5,116 bases of DNA from assembly GCA_934454005.1 (NCBI GenBank), contig CAKSGI010000145.1, forward strand, positions 1 through 5,116, written 5' to 3'. Position numbers and translations under genes: made by a program. A model generated the notes under the pieces. That model was not told the DNA's origin and made no database searches. It worked only from the letters and a program-made list of their open reading frames with translations. The stretch comes from an uncultured Eubacteriales bacterium (GTDB lineage Bacteria > Bacillota_A > Clostridia > Oscillospirales > Acutalibacteraceae). This document shows, piece by piece, positions 1 to 4,567 of the stretch (position 1 is its first letter; each line of letters starts with the position of its first letter).

Positions 1-800
1 CTCATTAAGTGAAGTCTTGCTTTTGCTAAAAAAGCTGAATTCTTAAATTCTTTAGAATATACTATCCCATGATAGGAATCATCCGGCTTTGTAAATTCAG
101 GAAAATTTCCATTACTCCAGTTAAAATTTCCGCTATCAACTAAAACTCCACCAAGAGATATTGCATGACCATCTAAATATTTAGACGTCGAATGAACTAT
201 AATATCCGCACCAAATTTAAATGGATTACAATTTATAGGTGTTGGAAAAGTATTGTCAACAATTAATGGAATATTATGTTCGTGAGCAATATTAGAATAC
301 ATATTAATATCCGCCACAGCCAATAACGGATTGGACAAACTTTCTATAAATATACATCTAGTATTTGATTTAATCGCTAATCTTACCTCACTCTCATCGG
401 CACCAATGCTTATAAACGTTACATCAATGCCCATTTCTTTCAATGTTTTATTAAGAAGATTAAACGTTCCTCCATAAACTGCACTTTGACAAACAATATG
501 AGAACCTGAACTACAAATATTTAAGATAGATAAAAGTGTAGCTGCTTGCCCAGATGATGTTATTATTGCACCTATTCCACCTTCTAATTCCGCTATTTTT
601 TTCTCTACCGCATCAGTAGTAGGATTTGAAATCCTGGTATAAAAAAATCCGTCACTTTTTAGGTCGAATAAATTACCCATAGACTCTGCAGAATTATATG
701 TAAATGTTGTACTTTGGGTTATTGGTATTACTCTTGGTTCTCCCTCTCCTGGGAAATACCCAGAATGCAAACATTTTGTATTTATATGATAATCATTCAT
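1..800 (-). CDS. metY: O-acetylhomoserine sulfhydrylase (MetY), N-terminal part
   Basis: This is a PLP-dependent enzyme of the Cys/Met metabolism family. It is expected to make homocysteine from O-acetylhomoserine and sulfide in the cytosol, for methionine synthesis. The 266 visible residues begin MNDYHINTKCLHSG and include the early family motif VIPITQSTTF, the YTRISNPT loop near residue 55-62, the SSGQAA phosphate-binding stretch (about 90-95), VYGGTFN, the VDNTF motif with the cofactor-contacting Asp, and HSTSKYLDGH, in which Lys207 is the expected Schiff-base lysine. The stretch NFNWSNGKF-like followed by PEFTKPDDSYHG is typical of clostridial MetY rather than cystathionine gamma-synthase. 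The family is usually about 425 residues, so roughly the last third lies beyond the left edge. The ATG at 800 has an AAGGAGA ribosome site 8 bases upstream. Methionine gamma-lyase activity cannot be excluded from sequence alone. Confidence 0.9.
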   Translation of the reverse strand, partial: MNDYHINTKCLHSGYFPGEGEPRVIPITQSTTFTYNSAESMGNLFDLKSDGFFYTRISNPTTDAVEKKIAELEGGIGAIITSSGQAATLLSILNICSSGSHIVCQSAVYGGTFNLLNKTLKEMGIDVTFISIGADESEVRLAIKSNTRCIFIESLSNPLLAVADINMYSNIAHEHNIPLIVDNTFPTPINCNPFKFGADIIVHSTSKYLDGHAISLGGVLVDSGNFNWSNGNFPEFTKPDDSYHGIVYSKEFKNSAFLAKARLHLM

Positions 801-807
801 ACTATTT

Positions 808-814
808 TCTCCTT
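808..814 (-). promoter_or_regulatory. Ribosome binding site of metY
   Basis: AAGGAGA on the minus strand lies 7-8 bases before the ATG at 800 and fixes that start. No convincing sigma-A promoter is seen between the upstream hairpin and this site. Confidence 0.75.
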
Positions 815-840
815 TTTATATGAGTACTCTATATAAGTTT

Positions 841-895
841 ATGCCTCAGATACTATCACAAATAACTTCACTAAGTGATAATACTTCTGAGGCAT
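841..895. other. Long imperfect hairpin between dpaB and metY
   Basis: The arms ATGCCTCAGA (841-850) and TCTGAGGCAT (886-895) are perfectly complementary over 10 bp. Inside them TATCAC (854-859) pairs with GTGATA (875-880), leaving a small asymmetric internal loop and a 15-base apical loop. On the plus strand the right arm is followed by TATTTTCAT, a modest T-rich tail. On the minus strand, the direction of both flanking genes, the tail is AAACTTATAT, which is not a good U-tract. It may end dpaAB transcription, end antisense transcription entering dpaB, or act in the metY leader. It lacks SAM-I riboswitch and T-box hallmarks. Confidence 0.6.
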
Positions 896-926
896 TATTT
901 TCATATAATATTAAAAAATACACAAT

Positions 927-1499
927 TTACCGAAATATAGGCTGTATTTGTTCTTTATTAATAGCCTTCTCGATAGATGGTAACAACATATCAAAATGAG
1001 CTACCAATGAATTTGGTTTCTTTTCCGGATCATCTTGGGACATCGGAACAAAAAATATATTTTTTACGTTCAAAAGTTTACCTACATTTTGAGCTGTTGC
1101 GCCAAGTGCATCATTCGTTGCTAACGCTATTAATACAGGTTTTTTTACCCTTAACTGAGATTTAGCCGCCATTGTCACTGGTGTGTCTGTTATAGCATTT
1201 GAAAGTTTTGCAAGAGTATTACCTGTACAAGGTGCAATAACTATTATATCTGCTATATTCTTAGGACCTATTGGTTCTGCTTTAGGAATCGTATTTATAA
1301 TTTTTTTTCCACATATATTTTCAATCTTATTCACAAAATCATTTGCCTTACCAAACTTTGTATCTAATTTACTTGCATTTTCTGACATTATTGGAATAAT
1401 ATTATATCCTAAATCTATAAGAGATTTCATTTGATCAATAGCCTTTGAAAAAGTACAAAAGGATCCACAAATTGCAAATCCTACTGTAATGCCTGTCAT
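927..1499 (-). CDS. dpaB: Dipicolinate synthase subunit B (DpaB/SpoVFB)
   Basis: This is the flavoprotein-fold subunit of dipicolinate synthase, which works with DpaA to make dipicolinic acid in the mother cell during sporulation. The product is moved into the spore core as its calcium chelate and gives heat resistance. It is 190 residues, close to the family's usual length of about 200. Visible landmarks are the N-terminal VGFAICGSFCTF (residues 6-17), AEPIGPK (74-80), APCTGNTLAKL (89-99), DTPVTMAAKSQLR (105-117), TNDALG (128-133) and the C-terminal FFVPMSQDDPEKKPNS (149-164), all characteristic of DpaB. The ATG at 1499 overlaps the dpaA stop as ATGA, and AGGAGG sits 7 bases upstream inside the end of dpaA, so translation is probably coupled. 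It is expected to be co-transcribed with dpaA. Confidence 0.95.
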   Translation of the reverse strand: MTGITVGFAICGSFCTFSKAIDQMKSLIDLGYNIIPIMSENASKLDTKFGKANDFVNKIENICGKKIINTIPKAEPIGPKNIADIIVIAPCTGNTLAKLSNAITDTPVTMAAKSQLRVKKPVLIALATNDALGATAQNVGKLLNVKNIFFVPMSQDDPEKKPNSLVAHFDMLLPSIEKAINKEQIQPIFR

Positions 1500-2365
1500 G
1501 TTTCTTCCTCCTCTATAATATTATAAATTGTCTTTTTTATAATCTCACCCGCTTTTTTAGGTGCAACTTTTCCCGGCAACGAGAGGGCCTGAATAGATTT
1601 TATTCCTAATCTTGTGGCAGCCTCTATATCTACACCTCCAGGAGCCGAGGCTAAATCAATAACAAGAGAATTTTGTGCACTAAGTGCTAAAGTGTGTGCA
1701 TCAAATATCATATATGGTATCGTATTAAATATAATATCATATCCGCTTGATAATTTTATATTTTCAGTTTTTATATATTTATAACCTAATGATTCTATAT
1801 AGGCAATATCTTTTTGACTTCTTGCACTTACTATTAAATCTGCTCCTATGCCTGTCAACATTTTGGACAAAACCTTTCCAATTCTTCCAAAACCCGCTAC
1901 TAAACATCTAGAACCATTAATAGTTCCAGGATATTCACTCATAGCTATTTCTACTGCACCTTCCGCTGTTGGTACCGCATTTCTTATTGCAAAATCTTCT
2001 CTTACTGAATAATCATGTATATCAACTAAATTCCAAACATCGCTTATATTCGTTAACCTTGATTTAATACCACAAAACACCATTTTATCCATAAGCAACT
2101 CTGCAAAATCATCGTCTAATATTATTTCTTTATTCGAGTATGGTGCATTTAAAGCATTGTTTATTTTTATAACCGGTAACGGCAGTATTATATATTTACT
2201 ATTTAAAATTGTTTCCTTAACTGTTACTTGTCTTATTCCGTTATAAAAATTAATCTTCTCAAATCCAGAAACATTAACATTGTACCCATCCGACGATATA
2301 GATTCTGCCATTGCTATTTGTCGTTTGTCCCCTCCTATAATGCCAAAATTATCTATTGCAAACAT
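1496..2365 (-). CDS. dpaA: Dipicolinate synthase subunit A (DpaA/SpoVFA)
   Basis: This is the NAD(P)-dependent oxidoreductase subunit of dipicolinate synthase. With DpaB it converts a product of the lysine/diaminopimelate pathway into dipicolinic acid in the mother cell. The start chosen is the ATG at 2365, giving 289 residues beginning MFAIDNFG, because AGGAGG lies 8 bases before it. The in-frame TTG at 2383 would put that ribosome site inside the coding region, so it is rejected. Visible motifs are IGGDKRQ near the N-terminus (about 10-16), a Rossmann dinucleotide loop GFGRIG at 158-163, FNTIP (213-217), DLASAPGG (237-244) and LPGKVAPKKAG (263-273), all typical of DpaA. It is the first gene of the dpaAB pair. 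The presence of dpaAB suggests an organism outside the group of clostridia that rely on an Etf-type protein for dipicolinate. Confidence 0.95.
   Translation of the reverse strand: MFAIDNFGIIGGDKRQIAMAESISSDGYNVNVSGFEKINFYNGIRQVTVKETILNSKYIILPLPVIKINNALNAPYSNKEIILDDDFAELLMDKMVFCGIKSRLTNISDVWNLVDIHDYSVREDFAIRNAVPTAEGAVEIAMSEYPGTINGSRCLVAGFGRIGKVLSKMLTGIGADLIVSARSQKDIAYIESLGYKYIKTENIKLSSGYDIIFNTIPYMIFDAHTLALSAQNSLVIDLASAPGGVDIEAATRLGIKSIQALSLPGKVAPKKAGEIIKKTIYNIIEEEET
1507..1512 (-). promoter_or_regulatory. Ribosome binding site of dpaB within dpaA
   Basis: A perfect AGGAGG on the minus strand, 7 bases before the dpaB ATG, lies inside the last codons of dpaA. It fixes the dpaB start and supports coupled translation of the two subunits in similar amounts. 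Confidence 0.85.
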
Positions 2366-2373
2366 AAGATAAG

Positions 2374-2379
2374 CCTCCT
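2374..2379 (-). promoter_or_regulatory. Ribosome binding site that sets the dpaA start
   Basis: A perfect AGGAGG on the minus strand lies 8 bases before the ATG at 2365. It sits downstream of the alternative TTG at 2383 and so decides for the shorter protein. Confidence 0.85.
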
Positions 2380-2480
2380 GCAATTTTTTTATTAATAATA
2401 ATTAAAGATATATATTCAACTTATAAAAAATTATTCATTTTTAAATGTTATTTATACTTACCAATTGCCTATATATATTA

Positions 2481-2509
2481 CATATTATGGTAGTTAGCCA
2501 AGTATGGTG
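2481..2509 (-). promoter_or_regulatory. Weak sigma-K-like promoter candidate for dpaA
   Basis: On the minus strand CACC (2509-2506) is followed after 16 bases by CATAATATG (2489-2481). This resembles the sigma-K pattern of an AC-containing -35 and CATA-N3-TA at -10, with one mismatch in the last TA. In Bacillus the homologous operon is read by sigma-K in the mother cell, which is why it was looked for. It is about 115 bases upstream of the ATG, and in such AT-rich DNA the match could be chance. Confidence 0.3.
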
Positions 2510-2579
2510 TATTATTAATCTTTAATGCCAAATCTTCTAAAAATAACCTCTCGACAAAAAACAGATTATGAGGTAGCAT

Positions 2580-2585
2580 TATAAT
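2580..2585 (+). promoter_or_regulatory. Possible -10 box for hemW
   Basis: A perfect TATAAT lies 31 bases before the hemW start. No good -35 is found at 16-18 bases. The nearest candidate, TCGACA at 2551-2556, is 23 bases away, so a sigma-A promoter here is only tentative. Confidence 0.3.
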
Positions 2586-2616
2586 GTTTATAAATATATA
2601 AAGAAAGGTCCAATCT

Positions 2617-3732
2617 ATGATAACAAATAAAAACAAATCCATTGGAATATATATACATATCCCTTTTTGTGAAAAAAAATGCCCATACTGTGATTTTTAT
2701 TCTATAAAATATAATGAACATATGGTAGATATGTATATAGAATCGATTTGTGATTCAATTAAAAACTGGTCACAAAAAATACATAATCCAATAGACACTG
2801 TGTACTTAGGGGGTGGAACCCCTAGTATTATAGGTGAAAATAGATTATATAAAATAATCTCGACTATATTCGGATACCTTACAGTTGAAAATCCAGAAAT
2901 AACAATAGAAATTAATCCAACAAAAGGAAAACTACTTAATTTTGAATATTTAAAAAAACTAGGTATAAACCGTCTATCTGTTGGGTTACAATCGGCAAAT
3001 ATAAATGAACTAATTGCATTAGGTAGATCTCATGACTCAAATGATGTAAAATTTCTCATGAAATCTGCTCAAAAATCTGGAATTGATAATATCTCTCTTG
3101 ACTTAATGTTAGCCATCCCATTTCAGACAAATAAAAGCCTTAAAAATTCAATAAATTTCTGCAAGTCAATCGGAGCTACACATATATCCGCATATCTATT
3201 AAAAGTAGAAAAAGGAACATTATTTTATAAAAATCAGTCAGAACTTAATTTACCCAATGAAAATGATACAGTAAATTTATACTTTACAGCCTGTGAAGAA
3301 CTTGAAAAAAATGGATTTATCCAATATGAAATTTCCAACTTTTCTATTTCCAAAAAAGAAAGTAAACACAACTTAAAATATTGGAATTGTGAAGAATATC
3401 TCGGAATAGGTCCATCAGCACATTCATTTATAAACAATAAAAGATTTTATTATAAAAACTCACTTAAATCCTTTATAAATAAAGAAAAACCCATACAAGA
3501 TGGTATGGGTTCAGACATGCTAGAATACTCTATGTTAAAACTACGCCTCTCTAACGGGCTTAAAAATAATGAATTCAAAAAAAGATTCTCCCAAGATATT
3601 CCTAAAAAATATTATGCAAATGCTAAAAAGTATGAAAACTGTGGGTTAGTCATAATAACAGAAAACACAATAAAACTTACAAGAAAAGGGTTTATTGTGT
3701 CAAACGAGCTGATTTCTGAAATAATATTATAA
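2617..3732 (+). CDS. hemW: Radical-SAM heme chaperone HemW (HemN-like)
   Basis: This is a radical S-adenosylmethionine protein of the HemN/HemW group. Family members called HemW bind heme and are thought to deliver it to target proteins, rather than oxidise coproporphyrinogen III. It is 371 residues, the usual HemW length and shorter than true HemN. The [4Fe-4S] motif is CEKKCPYC with Cys18, Cys22 and Cys25, followed by Asp-Phe. HemN has a fourth cysteine two residues after the third, where this protein has Phe27, so HemW is favoured. Other motifs are the SAM-binding GGGTP (65-69), RLSVGLQS (119-126), HNLKYW (251-256), GIGPSAHS (263-270) and a C-terminal winged-helix-like LTRKGFIVSNELI (354-366). 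The ATG has an imperfect AGAAAGG site 8 bases upstream. It is transcribed divergently from dpaA and converges on the LexA-family gene. Confidence 0.92.
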   Translation: MITNKNKSIGIYIHIPFCEKKCPYCDFYSIKYNEHMVDMYIESICDSIKNWSQKIHNPIDTVYLGGGTPSIIGENRLYKIISTIFGYLTVENPEITIEINPTKGKLLNFEYLKKLGINRLSVGLQSANINELIALGRSHDSNDVKFLMKSAQKSGIDNISLDLMLAIPFQTNKSLKNSINFCKSIGATHISAYLLKVEKGTLFYKNQSELNLPNENDTVNLYFTACEELEKNGFIQYEISNFSISKKESKHNLKYWNCEEYLGIGPSAHSFINNKRFYYKNSLKSFINKEKPIQDGMGSDMLEYSMLKLRLSNGLKNNEFKKRFSQDIPKKYYANAKKYENCGLVIITENTIKLTRKGFIVSNELISEIIL

Positions 3733-3749
3733 CTTAAAAGTTAATAATA
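3725..3749. other. AT-only palindrome spanning both stop codons
   Basis: TATTATAACTT (3725-3735) and AAGTT-A-ATAATA (3738-3749) form an 11 bp stem with one bulged A around the two bases AA. The hemW stop (3730-3732) and the stop of the convergent LexA-family gene (3741-3743) both lie inside it. It could serve as a weak two-way termination or pause element, but it is nearly free of G and C and has no U-tract, so it may be incidental. Confidence 0.4.
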
Positions 3750-4325
3750 CCTAGTAACTCCAATTGCCTTACCTATTACTTTAGTATCTTCTAATAACAA
3801 CGGTATAAATTTGGAATTTCCAGGTACTAAATAATTTACACCCTCTACTACTTTTAACGAACGAATCATAATTTCATTTTTATAAATGACACCTGCTAAA
3901 TCATCTGATTTTAAATCATTAGTTTTTGTTAAAAAAATTATGTCCCCTGGCAATATCGAATACTTCTTCATGCTATCATCAAATATTCTAACAGCTATAA
4001 TGTTATCCCTATATAAATTGGGCTCCGTAAATGATACATATCCTTCGATATCTTCTCCAGAAAAATTAAGTGTATTTTTATCGAGCCTTGTAACTATTGG
4101 TACCTGTAAATTTTCAATTTTAGAAATATGTATAGCTCTATTAAGCCCTGATTCTCTAGATATATAACCTTCTTTTTCTAACACCTTTAAATGATTATGT
4201 ACTGTTGAGGTAGACTTAATCCCTGTAGCAACACATATCTCTCGTACAGACGGAGGAATACCATCTTTTACACACTCTCTAAGATACGAAAGTATCTTTT
4301 TTTGATTATTGTTTAAATTCTCCAT
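3741..4325 (-). CDS. lexA: LexA-family repressor lacking cleavage site and catalytic lysine
   Basis: This is a two-domain transcriptional repressor of the LexA family, 194 residues from the ATG at 4325. The in-frame TTG at 4355 adds ten residues with no ribosome site, and LexA proteins normally start just before the Gln-containing first helix, so the ATG is preferred. The N-terminal winged helix (1-70) is canonical: GIPPSVREI, then IKSTSTVHNHLKVLEKEGYI, then RAIHI. The C-terminal S24 domain (about 75-194) keeps the nucleophile Ser118 in DDSM, where GDSM is usual, plus LPGDII and VPGNSKFIP. Two key features differ. A gapless alignment of VPIVTRLDKNTLNFSGEDIEG with E. coli and B. subtilis LexA, as I remember them, puts Lys83-Asn84 at the Ala-Gly cleavage bond. 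The position of the catalytic lysine in the TVKR motif is Arg155 in MIRSL. Standard RecA-stimulated self-cleavage is therefore unlikely. It is probably a paralogue with another signal or a constitutive role. Confidence 0.88.
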   Translation of the reverse strand: MENLNNNQKKILSYLRECVKDGIPPSVREICVATGIKSTSTVHNHLKVLEKEGYISRESGLNRAIHISKIENLQVPIVTRLDKNTLNFSGEDIEGYVSFTEPNLYRDNIIAVRIFDDSMKKYSILPGDIIFLTKTNDLKSDDLAGVIYKNEIMIRSLKVVEGVNYLVPGNSKFIPLLLEDTKVIGKAIGVTRYY

Positions 4326-4342
4326 TATACAATCAGCCCCAT
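4325..4342 (-). other. Possible five-codon leader ORF overlapping the lexA start
   Basis: On the minus strand an ATG at 4342 opens a frame coding MGLIV, whose TAA shares its last A with the ATG of the LexA-family gene (TAATG). No ribosome site is seen before it, and the LexA-family gene itself has only a distant GGGG. It could couple translation, or it may be chance. Confidence 0.2.
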
Positions 4343-4374
4343 GTAAAATTATCAACCAGTAAAATTACATACTG
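4341..4374. promoter_or_regulatory. Operator-like repeats downstream of the lexA promoter
   Basis: The 9-base word GTAAAATTA occurs twice in direct orientation, at 4343-4351 and 4359-4367, exactly 16 bp apart. The second copy is part of the palindrome GTAA-AA-TTAC (4359-4368) and of the wider inverted repeat CAGTA-N8-TACTG (4357-4374). It lies just downstream of the candidate lexA promoter, about where transcription would begin, which is a place where an autoregulatory operator would work. It does not match the Gram-positive SOS box GAAC-N4-GTTC/T. Low complexity limits confidence. Confidence 0.35.
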
Positions 4375-4382
4375 ATATAGAT

Positions 4383-4411
4383 ATTTTATAATACATATAT
4401 AAAAAAATCAA
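4383..4411 (-). promoter_or_regulatory. Candidate sigma-A promoter of the LexA-family gene
   Basis: On the minus strand TTGATT (4411-4406, four of six matches to TTGACA) is followed after 17 bases by TAAAAT (4388-4383, five of six matches to TATAAT). Transcription would start near 4376, giving a leader of about 50 bases that contains the operator-like repeats. The surrounding sequence is almost pure A/T, so chance matches are common. Confidence 0.45.
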
Positions 4412-4517
4412 TACAATTTAATTAAAAATTATTTATACTTATAAAGATTAAAAGTGTAAATAAAAAATCTCAATACATAATTTTTATAAGCAAATTATAA
4501 ATTAAAATTTAAATTAA

Positions 4518-4546
4518 GCATATTTAGTAAAAAAGATGGCAAAAAT
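4518..4546 (+). promoter_or_regulatory. Sigma-F-type promoter of the spoIIQ-like gene
   Basis: GCATA (4518-4522) is followed after 15 bases by GGCAAAAAT (4538-4546). This fits the sigma-F pattern of GYATA-like -35, a spacer of about 15-16, and GGnnAnAnT at -10, with every specified -10 base present. B. subtilis spoIIQ is a sigma-F gene, so the element fits the product. Transcription would begin close to 4553, making an unusually short leader in which the ribosome site is near the 5' end. Sigma-G promoters look similar and could also read it. Confidence 0.6.
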
Positions 4547-4552
4547 AATCTC

Positions 4553-4557
4553 GGAGG
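4553..4557 (+). promoter_or_regulatory. Ribosome binding site of the spoIIQ-like gene
   Basis: GGAGG, continuing as GGAGGTG, lies 10 bases before the ATG at 4568. It is the only strong site in the region and fixes that start. Confidence 0.8.
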
Positions 4558-4567
4558 TGCACTGAAG

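Noticed and set aside
977..1434. Plus-strand open frames of 62 and 83 codons opposite dpaB.
   Set aside because: They are antisense shadows of a clearly conserved gene, without ribosome sites or recognisable products.
1909..1930. Inverted repeat GAAC-N8-GTTC that looks like an SOS box.
   Set aside because: The spacer is 8 rather than 4 bases, and it lies inside dpaA coding for a conserved-looking stretch. It is not a LexA site by the Gram-positive consensus.
2366..2383. In-frame TTG at 2383 as the dpaA start.
   Set aside because: It would place the AGGAGG ribosome site inside the coding sequence. The ATG at 2365 has ideal spacing and gives the usual N-terminus.
2448..2460. 13-base word TTATTTATACTTA shared with 4429-4441, upstream of both dpaA and the LexA-family gene in the same orientation.
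   Set aside because: It has a single C and otherwise only A/T. A 13-base match of this composition is expected by chance between AT-rich spacers in 5 kb.
2809..2825. Sequence GGGGGTGGAACCCC resembling a T-box antiterminator motif (GGGTGGNACC).
   Set aside because: It lies inside hemW and simply encodes the SAM-binding GGGTP motif. There is no T-box context.
3234..3437. Minus-strand open frame of 67 codons opposite hemW.
   Set aside because: It is an antisense shadow of hemW, with no ribosome site or recognisable motif.
3886..4167. Plus-strand open frame of 93 codons opposite the LexA-family gene.
   Set aside because: Its hydrophobic composition comes from antisense reading of lexA codons. 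There is no ribosome site and the opposite-strand gene is clear.
4326..4355. In-frame TTG at 4355 as the start of the LexA-family gene.
   Set aside because: There is no ribosome site before it, and the extra ten residues do not belong to the LexA fold. The ATG at 4325 gives a normal N-terminus.
4498..4511. Perfect palindrome TAAATT-AA-AATTTA just upstream of the spoIIQ promoter.
   Set aside because: It is made only of A and T in an almost pure A/T region, so it carries little information and is easily chance.
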